This document shows, in pieces, positions 24,919 through 37,889 of a DNA stretch of 64,000 bases. The position numbers and the translations under genes were made by a program. The notes under the pieces were generated by a model. That model was given only the letters and a program-made list of their open reading frames with translations, was not told where the DNA came from and did no database searches. The first letter of the stretch is position 1. Each line of letters begins with the position of its first letter. This DNA is from an uncultured Oscillospiraceae bacterium (GTDB taxonomy: Bacteria > Bacillota > Clostridia > Oscillospirales > Oscillospiraceae). Where the stretch lies: the NCBI GenBank assembly GCA_900764755.1, contig CAAFPE010000061.1, positions 1 to 64,000 on the forward strand. Reading direction: 5' to 3'.

Positions 24919-26115
24919 TCAGAGGGATGGAAGAGCCTGGGCGGCGTCCAGAATGCGGTTGGCGGCCTCCTCCTTGGAGAGAAGGGGGAGCTCCTCCGCA
25001 CCCTGGGCAGTGATGAGGGTGATTACGTTGGTATCCACGCCGAAGCCGGCTCCGGCCACTTTTAGATTGTTGGCGCAGATCATATCCACATTTTTTTTCA
25101 CCAGCTTGGCCTGGCTGTTCTCCAGCATATTCTGGGTCTCCATGGAGAAGCCGCAGATCACCTGGCCGGGACGGCGGTGGCTGCCCAGGTACTGCAAAAT
25201 ATCCTGGGTCCGCTTGAGGGGGATGGACAGGTCGCCGTCCTTCTTTTTCATTTTATTGTCGCTGTAATCAGCGGGGGTGTAGTCGGCTACGGCGGCGGCC
25301 TTGAAGATGAAGTCGGCCTGCTCCTGTCGGGCGGCCACCGCCTCAAACATATCCTGGGCGGAGACCACGGGGACCACCTCCACAAAGGGAGGGGGCGTCA
25401 GAGCGGTGGGGCCGGAGATGAGGGTGACCTGGGCCCCCCGGAGCATGGCCATCCGGGCGATAGCATAGCCCATTTTCCCGGAGGAGTGGTTGGTGAGGTA
25501 ACGCACCGGGTCCAGCGGCTCCTGGGTGGGGCCAGCGGTGACCAGCACCCGCTTGCCTTCCAGGTCGTGGGGGCGGGCCAGCCGGCGCAGGACGTACTGG
25601 AGGAGGATCTCGGGCTCTGGGAGCTTGCCCGCCCCCACGTCGCCGCAGGCCAGCCTGCCGGAGGCGGGGGCGATGACCTCCCAGCCGTATTTCCGGAGCA
25701 GATCCAGATTGTCCTGGGTCACCGGGTTTTCAAACATCCCGGTGTTCATGGCGGGGGCGATGAGCTTGGGGCACCGGCAGGCCAGAATGGTGGTGGTGAG
25801 CATATCGTCTGCCAGGCCGTGGGCCAGCTTGGCACACACGTTGGCGGTGGCGGGGGCTACCAACACCAGGTCGGTGCGGCGGGCCAGGGCGATGTGCTCC
25901 ACCTGATGGGAGAAGTTCCGGTCAAAGGTGTCCACCATGGTGCGGTTCCCAGTGAGCTGTTCAAAGGTGAGAGGCGTGATGAACTGGGTGGCGTGTTCGG
26001 TCATAATCACCTCTACCTGGCAGTGCTGTTTGACCAGGGCGGAGGCCAGGGCGGCGGCCTTAAAGGCGGCAATGCCGCCTGTGACCCCGAGAAGGACTGT
26101 TTTTCCGCTGAGCAT
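24919..26115 (-). CDS. coaBC: bifunctional phosphopantothenoylcysteine decarboxylase / phosphopantothenate-cysteine ligase
   Basis: Catalyses two steps of coenzyme A synthesis: joining cysteine to 4'-phosphopantothenate, then FMN-dependent decarboxylation to 4'-phosphopantetheine. The 398 residues contain the flavoprotein CoaC half (1-~180) with GVTGGIAAFKAAALAS, the PAMNTGMFENP substrate clamp and GRLACGDVGAGKLPEPE, which holds the catalytic Cys. The CoaB half (about 185-398) starts at KRVLVTAGPTQEPLDPVRYLTNHSSGKMG and includes ICGFSMET and ICANNL. AAGGAGG precedes the ATG. It is divergent from an ECF transporter gene and coaX, which form the rest of a CoA gene cluster. Confidence 0.95.
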   Translation of the reverse strand: MLSGKTVLLGVTGGIAAFKAAALASALVKQHCQVEVIMTEHATQFITPLTFEQLTGNRTMVDTFDRNFSHQVEHIALARRTDLVLVAPATANVCAKLAHGLADDMLTTTILACRCPKLIAPAMNTGMFENPVTQDNLDLLRKYGWEVIAPASGRLACGDVGAGKLPEPEILLQYVLRRLARPHDLEGKRVLVTAGPTQEPLDPVRYLTNHSSGKMGYAIARMAMLRGAQVTLISGPTALTPPPFVEVVPVVSAQDMFEAVAARQEQADFIFKAAAVADYTPADYSDNKMKKKDGDLSIPLKRTQDILQYLGSHRRPGQVICGFSMETQNMLENSQAKLVKKNVDMICANNLKVAGAGFGVDTNVITLITAQGAEELPLLSKEEAANRILDAAQALPSL

Positions 26116-26254
26116 GGAACAAAAACCTCCTTTTTAGGATGGATAAAATGTATGATTTGGAGCGCACAGGGCGCTTCCATGGGAATTATGACACAAACAA
26201 TGCAGATTGTAAAGGAATTGGTCCACATCTGCAAAGTTTTAGAAAATCTGAGTC

Positions 26255-26283
26255 TTGCAATCGGGGGGCAGTTTCGTTATAAT
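26255..26283 (+). promoter_or_regulatory. promoter of ECF transporter-coaX operon
   Basis: TTGCAA (26255-26260), 17-bp spacer, TATAAT (26278-26283), about 90 bases before the S-component gene. Confidence 0.85.
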
Positions 26284-26371
26284 GATTCGGTTAAGAGACT
26301 GGGAAACCGGTCCTCTGACAAAAATGCGTTGCATCTTCCTTGAGAAGAGCGACAGCAGGAGGTAATTGAAT

Positions 26372-27037
26372 ATGAAAAACCGTAAGAAAGACACCCGATG
26401 GATGGCGCTGCTGGCCATGCTGGTGGCGGTGGAACTGGTCCTGGTGGCCACGGGCATCGGCCTGATCCCGCTGCCCGTCATCAAGGCTACGACCCTGCAT
26501 ATCCCGGTGATCCTGGGGGCTGTGCTGCTTGGCCCGCTGGCTGGCGGGATCCTGGGGGCGGTGTTTGGTCTGAGTTCCATGTGGATCAACACCACAGCCC
26601 CGGGGCTTCTGGCCTTCGCCTTCTCTCCCTTTATGAGCACCACCGGCCTGCCCGGCGCGCTGAAGGCGGTTTGGATCGCGGTGGGTTGCCGCATCCTCAT
26701 CGGCGTGGTGTCCGGCTGGCTGTGGATCGCCCTGAAGCGGGTGCGGGTGAACGATTACATCGCCCTGCCTGTGGTGGGTGTAGTTGGCGCCATGACCAAC
26801 ACGGTGCTGGTCATGGGCAGCATCTATTTCTTACTGGCTCAGCAGTATGCTGAGGTGAAAAATGTGGCGCTGGACGCAGTATTCGGTCTGGTGATGGCCA
26901 CGGTCACCACTGCCGGGATCCCAGAGGCCATCGCGGCTGCGGTGCTGGTCACCGCCATTGGGAAGGCACTGCTCCGGCTGACCGGGACGGCGCCTCAGCG
27001 CGGCCTGGCTGGAAAAAGTGGTGCGGCGGATCTGTAA
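26372..27037 (+). CDS. ECF transporter S component, probably for pantothenate
   Basis: Substrate-binding membrane subunit of an energy-coupling-factor vitamin importer, 221 residues with about six membrane segments. Typical small-residue helices are GAVLLGPLAGGILGAVFGLSS and VVGVVGAMTNTVLVMGSIYF; the N-terminal KDTRWMALLAMLVAVELVL suits the S-component fold. It uses a shared EcfAA'T module not in this window. Position between coaBC and the pantothenate kinase coaX makes pantothenate the likely cargo (PanT-like). This is context inference, since S-component specificity is hard to read from sequence. ATG at 26372 lies nine bases after AGGAGG; a TTG six bases earlier is too close. Confidence 0.75.
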   Translation: MKNRKKDTRWMALLAMLVAVELVLVATGIGLIPLPVIKATTLHIPVILGAVLLGPLAGGILGAVFGLSSMWINTTAPGLLAFAFSPFMSTTGLPGALKAVWIAVGCRILIGVVSGWLWIALKRVRVNDYIALPVVGVVGAMTNTVLVMGSIYFLLAQQYAEVKNVALDAVFGLVMATVTTAGIPEAIAAAVLVTAIGKALLRLTGTAPQRGLAGKSGAADL

Positions 27038-27109
27038 GTCTGTACCAGAACAGCTGCCTGCCAGCGGATCGCAGATCGTAAAGAGAAGATAGAGTTTGAG
27101 GTGAACAGG

Positions 27110-27877
27110 ATGCTTCTTGCCATCGATATTGGGAACAGCAACATCGTGATCGGAGGGATCGACGAGGAAAAGATCTGCTTCGAGGCGCGGATCGCCACCG
27201 ACCGGATCAAGACCTCTGACCAGTACGGAGTTGAGATCAAGAATATGCTGGACCTGTTCCGTGTGCCGGTGGAGGAGGTGGAGGACTGCATCATTTCCTC
27301 CGTAGTGCCGCCGGTATTCAACGCGGTGCGCACCGGCGTAGTCAAGGTGACCGGGCTGGAGCCCATCGTGGTGGGACCGGGCATCAAGACTGGGTTGAAT
27401 ATCCAGATGGATGATCCGGCTTCGGTGGGAAGCGACCGCATCGTGATCGCGGTGGCTGCCCTTCAGGAGTACAAGCCCCCCATTATCCTGGTGGATATGG
27501 GGACGGCTACCACCATGGAGGTGGTAGACCGGGGGAACACCTATCTGGGCGGCTGTATTATCCCGGGGGTGCGTGTGTCGGCGGAGGCTTTGTCCAGCCG
27601 GGCCTCCCAGCTGCCGGGCATCCAGCTGGATAAGCCCAAGCGTGTCATCGGGAAGAATACCGTGGAGTGTATGCGCAGCGGGATCATGTATGGTGCCGCC
27701 GCCATGCTGGATGGGATGCTGGACCGGATGGAGGAGGAGCTGGGCAAAAAGACCACTGTGGTGGTGACTGGCGGAATGGCGCAGTTCATCGCCCCTCTGT
27801 GCCGGCGGCAGATGATGGTGGAAAAGGATCTTTTGCTGAAGGGCCTGTATGCCATCTACAAGAAGAACAAGAAGTGA
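27110..27877 (+). CDS. coaX: type III pantothenate kinase
   Basis: Phosphorylates pantothenate, the first committed step to CoA. The 255-residue protein belongs to the ASKHA superfamily, with phosphate loop MLLAIDIGNSNIVIGG at the start, GSDRIVIAVAALQEYKPPIILVDMGTATTMEVVD in the middle and the YLGGCIIPGVRVSAEAL substrate segment. Type III enzymes are not feedback-inhibited by CoA and usually need a monovalent cation (family knowledge). A GTG at 27101 is in frame, but GAGGTGA is then too close; ATG 27110 is chosen. It follows the S-component gene by 72 bases on the same transcript. Confidence 0.95.
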   Translation: MLLAIDIGNSNIVIGGIDEEKICFEARIATDRIKTSDQYGVEIKNMLDLFRVPVEEVEDCIISSVVPPVFNAVRTGVVKVTGLEPIVVGPGIKTGLNIQMDDPASVGSDRIVIAVAALQEYKPPIILVDMGTATTMEVVDRGNTYLGGCIIPGVRVSAEALSSRASQLPGIQLDKPKRVIGKNTVECMRSGIMYGAAAMLDGMLDRMEEELGKKTTVVVTGGMAQFIAPLCRRQMMVEKDLLLKGLYAIYKKNKK

Positions 27878-27883
27878 CGGCTG

Positions 27884-27910
27884 AGGCCGGGACCCTCTGG
27901 GTCCCGGCCT
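27884..27910 (+). terminator. coaX terminator hairpin
   Basis: Perfect 12-bp stem (27884-27895 with 27899-27910) and TCT loop, 6 bases past the stop, without a T run. Confidence 0.6.
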
Positions 27911-28003
27911 TGCTGCTTGATGCAGGGGAGCGGGATCATGCATCAGCTCTGTCAGAACAGAGAGCAGGCTGTGTGGAAAAAATGCGGGAACGGGAGGGCG
28001 TGC

Positions 28004-28026
28004 CGCCGGCCAAGCCGGCGCTTTTT
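28004..28026 (+). terminator. second intrinsic terminator upstream of the hydrogenase
   Basis: Seven-base-pair stem CGCCGGC/GCCGGCG (28004-28010 / 28014-28020) followed by CTTTTTGG. The 310-base gap between coaX and the hydrogenase gene otherwise shows only a promoter at its right end. Confidence 0.75.
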
Positions 28027-28104
28027 GGCGGGGTTCGGGCAAAATGCCTGATTCCAGGTGGAAAATGTGGAAAGAAATCTCTGCTTTCCCGCAGAAGCTG
28101 ATGG

Positions 28105-28133
28105 TTGCCAAACAGAGACAGCTATGATAAGAT
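28105..28133 (+). promoter_or_regulatory. hydrogenase promoter
   Basis: TTGCCA (28105-28110), 17-bp spacer and TAAGAT (28128-28133) with extended TGA, 55 bases before the start codon. Confidence 0.6.
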
Positions 28134-28187
28134 AAGAGCGTTTAGGTGTGAAAGATTTCTTGCAAATATGAAGGAGGAAATGTAACT

Positions 28188-29705
28188 ATGCGGGGTGTCC
28201 ACACATTCATCAACGACATTCGGCGGCAGGTATTTACAGAGGTGGCCCGAATGGCCTTCGAGGGCGGCAACTATGCCGAGACCATCCGCCGTCTGCCCCA
28301 CAAGATCATCCCTGGCGAGGTGGCCAAGTACCGTCAGAATATCCTGGTGGAGCGCGCTGTGGTGACCGAGCGCATCCGTCTGGCCATCGGCCTGCCCCTG
28401 CGGGACCTGAGCGAGTATGCGCCCACGGATGCACAGCTGGAGGACAGCGTGATCGCGGAGAAGTACTATGAGCCCCCGCTGATCAATATCATCTCCTACG
28501 CTTGCAACGCCTGCCCCACCAAGCAGGTGCGGGTGACCAATATGTGCCAGGGCTGCCTGGCCCACCCCTGTATGGAGGTGTGCCCCAAGGATGCCATCTC
28601 TCTGGTCCAGGGCAAGAGCGTCATCGACCAGACCAAGTGCATCAAGTGCGGCAAGTGCGCCGACGAGTGCCCCTATGGCGCGATCCTGCGCATTGAGCGC
28701 CCCTGCGCGGAGGCCTGCGGCATGGACGCCATCGGCTCCGACGAGCTGGGCCGGGCCAAGATCGATTACGACAAGTGCGTCTCCTGCGGTATGTGCCTGG
28801 TGAACTGCCCCTTCGGCGCGATCTCGGACAAGAGCCAGATCTTCCAGCTGATCCATGCCATTAAGCGGGGCGATAAGGTAGTGGCCGCTGTGGCCCCTGC
28901 TTTTGTCAGCCAGTTCGGCGAGAACGTCACCTCCTCCCAGATGCGGGAGGCCATGCGTCAGGTGGGCTTCCACAAGGTGATCGAGGTGGCGGTGGGCGCC
29001 GATATGTGCACTGCCGAGGAGGCCGAGGACTTCCTGAAGAAGGTCCCCGCCGAGCAGCCCTTCATGGCCACCTCCTGCTGCCCCTCCTGGAGCGTGATGG
29101 CTAAGAAGCTGTTCCCCCAGTTCAAGGACTATATCTCCATGGCCATGACCCCCATGGTGCTCACCGCCCGCCTGTACAAGAAGGACCATCCGGACGTGCG
29201 CATCGTGTTTATCGGCCCCTGCACCGCCAAGAAGCTGGAGGCATCCCGCCGCACCGTCCGCAGCGATGTGGACTTCGTCCTCACCTTTGAGGAGATGCAG
29301 GGCATCTTCGACGCCAAGGGGATCGTTCCTGCTGAGATGCCGGTGGATCCCGAGGAGGAGTTCAGTACTGGCACGTCTCTGGGCCGCGGCTTTGCCGTCA
29401 CCGGCGGCGTAGCCAATGCGGTGAAGGAGGCCATCAAGGAGATCGACCCGGAGCGTGAGGTCAAGATCGAGCACGCCGACGGCCTGCGGGAGTGCCGCAA
29501 GATGCTGATGATGGCCAAGGCCGGCAAGTACAACGGCTACCTGCTGGAGGGCATGGGCTGTCCCGGCGGCTGCGTGGCCGGCGCGGGCACCATCACCCCG
29601 GTGAAGAAGAGTACCGCGGCAGTGGGCAAGTATGTGGCCGACGCCAAGGTGCGCACCATCCAGGACTCCGCAGCGGTCAAGCGCCTGCGGGAGGTCCAGG
29701 ACTGA
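28188..29705 (+). CDS. monomeric [FeFe] hydrogenase, group B type
   Basis: Iron-only hydrogenase of 505 residues that would couple ferredoxin oxidation to H2 production, or the reverse, in the cytoplasm. The H-cluster motifs are complete: TSCCPSW (295-301), GPCTAKKLE (343-351) and EGMGCPGGC (454-462). Cys-rich motifs for accessory FeS clusters lie at C120/C123/C128/C132, C151/C154/C157/C161 and C197/C200/C203/C207, with further Cys at 173 and 177. The N-terminus (1-~100) lacks the [2Fe-2S] ferredoxin domain of group A enzymes, which with TSCCPSW points to the group B family. No maturase genes (hydE, hydF, hydG) are in the window. Strong codon bias suggests high expression. GGAGG precedes the ATG. 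Confidence 0.93.
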   Translation: MRGVHTFINDIRRQVFTEVARMAFEGGNYAETIRRLPHKIIPGEVAKYRQNILVERAVVTERIRLAIGLPLRDLSEYAPTDAQLEDSVIAEKYYEPPLINIISYACNACPTKQVRVTNMCQGCLAHPCMEVCPKDAISLVQGKSVIDQTKCIKCGKCADECPYGAILRIERPCAEACGMDAIGSDELGRAKIDYDKCVSCGMCLVNCPFGAISDKSQIFQLIHAIKRGDKVVAAVAPAFVSQFGENVTSSQMREAMRQVGFHKVIEVAVGADMCTAEEAEDFLKKVPAEQPFMATSCCPSWSVMAKKLFPQFKDYISMAMTPMVLTARLYKKDHPDVRIVFIGPCTAKKLEASRRTVRSDVDFVLTFEEMQGIFDAKGIVPAEMPVDPEEEFSTGTSLGRGFAVTGGVANAVKEAIKEIDPEREVKIEHADGLRECRKMLMMAKAGKYNGYLLEGMGCPGGCVAGAGTITPVKKSTAAVGKYVADAKVRTIQDSAAVKRLREVQD

Positions 29706-29736
29706 CCTAGGGCACAGAGTTAACAGAGGCGCAGAA

Positions 29737-29770
29737 TGGGCGGCGGCAGACTTCGGTCTGCCGCCGCCCA
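29737..29770 (+). terminator. 15-bp stem with UUCG loop after the hydrogenase
   Basis: Perfect stem 29737-29751 with 29756-29770 closed by a C(UUCG)G tetraloop, 31 bases past the stop. No T run follows, so it may stabilise the mRNA 3' end as much as terminate it. Confidence 0.6.
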
Positions 29771-29845
29771 GCTTGCTGCAAGAATAGGAAAAGGCGGCCC
29801 CTGAAGGGACCGCCGGAAACATATACCGGAAAATCGGAAAAAGGG

Positions 29846-29875
29846 TTGACAAAAAAGTGCCAACCATGGTACAAT
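29846..29875 (+). promoter_or_regulatory. rpoBC promoter
   Basis: TTGACA (29846-29851), 18-bp spacer and TACAAT (29870-29875) with an extended TGG. Confidence 0.85.
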
Positions 29876-30124
29876 AAAATGCTTTCATGTCCTTGTGAGA
29901 AAGCGGTAAACTCCCCCACAGTGCAGAAGCAGTGTAGCATACAGGGGGAGAAAAGGCAAGAGGCATGAAAATAGATCTAACAACGCGTCCGGGCGTGCGG
30001 AAAGCTGGCCTTCCATTGGAGTTGTGCGGTTTCAACAAAGAAAAGGGCAGTTTTCCCCGCGCACGGACCGGAAAATGAGGGAATCCACCCGTTTAGTGAA
30101 GAAGAAAGCGAGTTGATTTTTAGA
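29876..30124 (+). promoter_or_regulatory. long untranslated leader of rpoB
   Basis: About 240 bases between the promoter and rpoB with no ORF preceded by a ribosome site. CTCCCCC (29911-29917) and GGGGGAG (29944-29950) can pair around a 26-base loop, and no T tract follows. The rest shows no structure I recognise. In many bacteria rpoB follows rplL; here it has its own promoter, since rplJL is not upstream. Confidence 0.5.
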
Positions 30125-33100
30125 ATGGTCAAGGACGTGTACTACGGCAAGACCCTGCGCAAAAGCTTTGCCCGCTACGAGGAGATCCTGGATATGCCCA
30201 ACCTGCTGGAGGTCCAGAAAAACTCCTATCAGTGGTTCCTGGATACCGGGCTGCGTGAGGTGTTCAAGGATGTGGACTCCATTACGGACTATGCCGGCAA
30301 CCTGGAGCTGTCCTTCATCGACTACTCCATGGACGAGAAGCCCAAGTACGATGTGGAGGAGTGCAAGGCCCGGGACGCCACCTACGCCGCCCCCATTAAA
30401 GTGAAGGTGCGCCTGCGCAACAAGGAGACGGAGGAGATCAAGGAGCAGGAGATCTTCATGGGAGATTTCCCCATCATGACTCAGGCCGGCACCTTCGTGA
30501 TCAACGGAGCCGAGCGCGTCATCGTCTCTCAGATCACCCGTTCCCCTGGTATGTACTTTACCGACACCCGGGACAAGGCGGACAACCATACCTATGGCAC
30601 CACCGTCATTCCCTACCGCGGCGCCTGGCTGGAGTATGAGACCGACCTGTCCGACATCTTCTATGTCCGCATCGACAAGAACCGCAAGCTGCCCATCACC
30701 TGCCTGATCCGTGCCATCGGCCCCAAGACCGATGCGGAGATCCTGGAGATGTTTGGCGAGGACGAGCGCATTGTGGCCACCCTGGAGAAGGATCCCTGCA
30801 AGACCTACGAGGAGGCCCTGCTGGAGATCTACCGCAAGCTGCGTCCCGGCGAGCCCCCCACGGTGGACTCCGCCGAGAGCCTGCTTAACGCCACCTTCTA
30901 TGATACCCGCCGCTACGACCTGTCCGCGGTGGGCCGCTATAAGTTCAACAAGAAGATGGCCCTGTGGACCCGTCTGGTGGGCCACACCCTGGCCATGCCT
31001 GTGGCGGATCCCCGCACCGGCGAGATCATCGCCGAGGCCGGCGAGAACCTGACCCGGGAGCGCGCCCGGGAGCTGGACGACCGTGGTGTCAACGAGGTAG
31101 TCCTGGACGTGGACGGCAAGCAGGTGCGTGCCTTCGCCAACAACATGGTGGACATGAAGAACTTCGTGGACTTCGACCCAGAGGAGTGCGGCGTCACGGA
31201 GATGGTGTTCTTCCCCGCCCTGTGCCAGCTGCTGGACCAGTTCAGCAGCGAGGAGCTGAAGGACGCCATCCGGGAGCACCTGGACGACCTGATCCCCAAG
31301 CACATCACCCGGGAGGACATCATGGCCTCCATCAACTACCTCAACTGTCTGGCCCACGGCGTGGGCACCCCCGATGACATCGACCATCTGGGCAACCGCC
31401 GCCTGCGCTGCGTGGGTGAGCTGATCCAGAACCAGTTCCGCATCGGCTTCTCCCGCATGGAGCGTGTCATCCGGGAGCGCATGACTACCCAGGATCTGGA
31501 TGTGGTCACCCCCCAGTCCCTCATCAACATCCGGCCGGTCACCGCCGCCATCAAGGAGTTTTTCGGCTCTAGCCCTCTGAGCCAGTTCATGGATCAGACC
31601 AACCCCCTGGCAGAGCTGACCCACAAGCGCCGTCTGTCCGCTCTGGGCCCCGGCGGTCTGTCCCGTGACCGCGCCTCCTTCGATGTCCGCGACGTCCATT
31701 ACAGCCACTACGGCCGTCTGTGCCCCATTGAGACTCCGGAAGGTCCCAACATCGGCCTGATCTCCTACCTGGCCTCCTACGCCCGCATCAACCGTTACGG
31801 CTTCATCGAGACCCCCTACCGCAAGGTGGACAAGGCCACCAGCCAGGTCACCCAGGAGATCGAGTATATGACCGCTGACGTGGAGGACCAGTACACCATC
31901 TGCCAGGCCACTGAGCCGGTGGACGAGAACAACTGCTTTGTCAATGAGCGTATTACCTGCCGCCGCCGGAACGAGATCATCTCGGTGCCTGCCAATCAGG
32001 TGGACTATGTAGACGTGTCCCCCAAGATGATGGTGTCCATCGCGACCGCCATGATCCCCTTCCTCCAGAACGATGACGCCAACCGCGCCCTGATGGGCGC
32101 CAACATGCAGCGTCAGGCCGTGCCCTTGCTCCGTCCCGAGGCCCCCATCGTGGCCACCGGCCAGGAGCACAAGAACTGCATCGACTCTGAGGTCGCCATT
32201 CTGGCTGAGGGCCCCGGTACTGTTACCCGGGTGTCCGCCCGCTATATCACCGTGAAGTACGACAGCGGCGAGACCAAGGAGTACCGCCTGACCAAGTACC
32301 TGCGCTCCAACCACGGCACCTGCATCAACCAGCGCCCCATCGTGGACGTGGGCCAGCGGGTGGAGTTCCAGGATGTGCTGGCCGACGGCCCCTCCACCGA
32401 CCGGGGTGAGATCGCCCTGGGCCGGAACATCCTCATGGGCTTTATGACCTGGGAGGGCTATAACTACGAGGACGCCGTCCTGCTCAACGAGCGCATGGTT
32501 CGGGAGGATGTGTTCACCTCTATCCACATCGAGGAGTATGAGCTGGAGGCCCGTGACACCAAGCTGGGCCCCGAGACCATCACCCGTGACATCCCCAACG
32601 TAGGCGAGGACGCCTTGCGTGATCTGGATGAGCACGGCATCATCCGTGTGGGTGCTGAGGTCCACGCCGGCGATTACCTGGTAGGTAAGGTGGCCCCCAA
32701 GGGTGAGGCCGAGGCCACTGCGGAGGAGAAGCTGCTCCGGGCCATCTTCGGCGAGAAGGCCCGGGAGGTCCGTGACACCTCTCTGAAGGTGCCCCACGGC
32801 GAGAGCGGCACCATTGTGGACGTGAAGATCTTCACCCGTGAGAACGGCGATGAGCTGGGCCCCGGCGTCAACCAGTGCGTCCGGGTCTATATTGCCCAGA
32901 AGCGTAAGATCTCTGTGGGCGACAAGATGGCCGGCCGTCACGGCAACAAGGGTGTCGTGTCCCGCATCCTGCCCCAGGAGGATATGCCCTTCCTGCCGGA
33001 CGGCACCCCCCTGGACATCGTGCTGAACCCCCTGGGCGTGCCTTCCCGTATGAACATCGGCCAGGTGCTGGAGGTCCATCTGGGCTACGCCGCCAAGACC

Positions 33101-33970
33101 CTGGGCTGGAAGGTGGCCACCCCCATCTTCAACGGCGCCACCGAGGCCGACATCCAGGAGTGCATGAAGATGGCCGGCCTGGCCCGCGAGGTGGGCTATG
33201 ACGAGCCTCTCATCGGCAAGCAGCTCTATCTGGCTGACGAGGCGGCAGAGAACGGTATGCGTGCCCTCTCCCAGGAGGAGATGGACGACTCCGTCCAGGT
33301 GCGGGAGTGGCAGAAGGCCGGACAGCTGCGCCTGGTGGACGGCAAGAACTGGCTGTATGACGGCCGTACCGGTCGTCGGTTCGACAACCCCGTCACGGTG
33401 GGCTATGTGTACTTCCTGAAGCTGCACCACCTGGTGGATGATAAGATCCACGCCCGCGCCACCGGCCCCTACTCCCTGGTCACCCAGCAGCCTCTGGGCG
33501 GTAAGGCCCAGTTTGGCGGTCAGCGCTTCGGCGAGATGGAGGTGTGGGCCCTGGAGGCCTACGGCGCGGCCTATACCCTGCAGGAGATCCTCACCGTCAA
33601 GTCCGACGACGTCACCGGCCGTGTTAAGACCTATGAGGCCATCGTTAAGGGCCATAATGTGCCCAAGCCCGGCGTGCCTGAGTCCTTCAAGGTGCTCATC
33701 AAGGAGCTCCAGTCCCTGTGTCTGGACATGAAGGTGCTGGACGCCCAGGGCAACGAGATTGAACTGAAGGACGATGACGAGGACGCCTATCAGCCTGGAG
33801 CCCGGGATGACTACTACAAGGACGACGAGGACTTCGGTTATGATAAGAACTCCGACTTCGCCTCCGCCGGCGGCTTCACCTTCAAGGGTGACAGCGATGA
33901 CGATGACCTGACGCTGGAGCTGGAGGACAGCTCTGAGGAGGGGCAGCTCTCCGACGAGGACTATGAGTGA
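30125..33970 (+). CDS. rpoB: DNA-directed RNA polymerase subunit beta
   Basis: Beta subunit of RNA polymerase, 1281 residues in one uninterrupted frame. Recognisable are the N-terminal KDVYYGKTLRKSFARYEEILDMPNLLEVQKNSY, the rifampicin-pocket region with SSPLSQFMDQTNPLAELTHKRRLSALGPGGLSRDRA, SPKMMVSIATAMIPFLQNDDANRALMGANMQRQAVPL and the GDKMAGRHGNKGVVS motif. GGKAQFGGQRFGEMEVWALEAYGA is close to the end. The last ~80 residues are a strongly acidic tail typical of this bacterial group. ATG 30125 is chosen over TTG 30113; the ribosome site is weak for either. Its codon use is strongly biased to C/G endings. Followed by rpoC after 21 bases. Confidence 0.98.
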   Translation: MVKDVYYGKTLRKSFARYEEILDMPNLLEVQKNSYQWFLDTGLREVFKDVDSITDYAGNLELSFIDYSMDEKPKYDVEECKARDATYAAPIKVKVRLRNKETEEIKEQEIFMGDFPIMTQAGTFVINGAERVIVSQITRSPGMYFTDTRDKADNHTYGTTVIPYRGAWLEYETDLSDIFYVRIDKNRKLPITCLIRAIGPKTDAEILEMFGEDERIVATLEKDPCKTYEEALLEIYRKLRPGEPPTVDSAESLLNATFYDTRRYDLSAVGRYKFNKKMALWTRLVGHTLAMPVADPRTGEIIAEAGENLTRERARELDDRGVNEVVLDVDGKQVRAFANNMVDMKNFVDFDPEECGVTEMVFFPALCQLLDQFSSEELKDAIREHLDDLIPKHITREDIMASINYLNCLAHGVGTPDDIDHLGNRRLRCVGELIQNQFRIGFSRMERVIRERMTTQDLDVVTPQSLINIRPVTAAIKEFFGSSPLSQFMDQTNPLAELTHKRRLSALGPGGLSRDRASFDVRDVHYSHYGRLCPIETPEGPNIGLISYLASYARINRYGFIETPYRKVDKATSQVTQEIEYMTADVEDQYTICQATEPVDENNCFVNERITCRRRNEIISVPANQVDYVDVSPKMMVSIATAMIPFLQNDDANRALMGANMQRQAVPLLRPEAPIVATGQEHKNCIDSEVAILAEGPGTVTRVSARYITVKYDSGETKEYRLTKYLRSNHGTCINQRPIVDVGQRVEFQDVLADGPSTDRGEIALGRNILMGFMTWEGYNYEDAVLLNERMVREDVFTSIHIEEYELEARDTKLGPETITRDIPNVGEDALRDLDEHGIIRVGAEVHAGDYLVGKVAPKGEAEATAEEKLLRAIFGEKAREVRDTSLKVPHGESGTIVDVKIFTRENGDELGPGVNQCVRVYIAQKRKISVGDKMAGRHGNKGVVSRILPQEDMPFLPDGTPLDIVLNPLGVPSRMNIGQVLEVHLGYAAKTLGWKVATPIFNGATEADIQECMKMAGLAREVGYDEPLIGKQLYLADEAAENGMRALSQEEMDDSVQVREWQKAGQLRLVDGKNWLYDGRTGRRFDNPVTVGYVYFLKLHHLVDDKIHARATGPYSLVTQQPLGGKAQFGGQRFGEMEVWALEAYGAAYTLQEILTVKSDDVTGRVKTYEAIVKGHNVPKPGVPESFKVLIKELQSLCLDMKVLDAQGNEIELKDDDEDAYQPGARDDYYKDDEDFGYDKNSDFASAGGFTFKGDSDDDDLTLELEDSSEEGQLSDEDYE

Positions 33971-33991
33971 TAAGGGAGGAGATTGAAATAT

Positions 33992-37678
<3,687 letters not shown>

Positions 37679-37700
37679 TCTGAAAAACCATCCAAACATC

Positions 37701-37738
37701 AAACCGCCGCAGAACTGCTGTTCTGCGGCGGTTTTTGC
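37701..37738 (+). terminator. rpoBC terminator
   Basis: Fifteen-base-pair stem (37701-37715 with 37720-37734) followed by TTTGCAT; the last stem bases add to the T run. Confidence 0.9.
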
Positions 37739-37831
37739 ATACAAAGCTGAAGGGCGAAAGTATGACTGAGAGCTGAACATTTGTAACAAGAACGGGGAGA
37801 AAGAATTACCATCCGTTGAAAAAGACTAAAA

Positions 37832-37861
37832 GAGAGGGAACCGGTTTCCCGATTCCCTCTC
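37832..37861 (-). terminator. terminator behind the stranded rubrerythrin tail
   Basis: Stem GAGAGGGAA (37832-37840) with 37853-37861. On the minus strand it is followed by TTTTAG. It lies 29 bases past the stop of the rubrerythrin remnant and is probably the ancestral terminator of that gene. Confidence 0.75.
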
Positions 37862-37889
37862 CCAAAGTGCTCGAATTAGATTTATGTGA

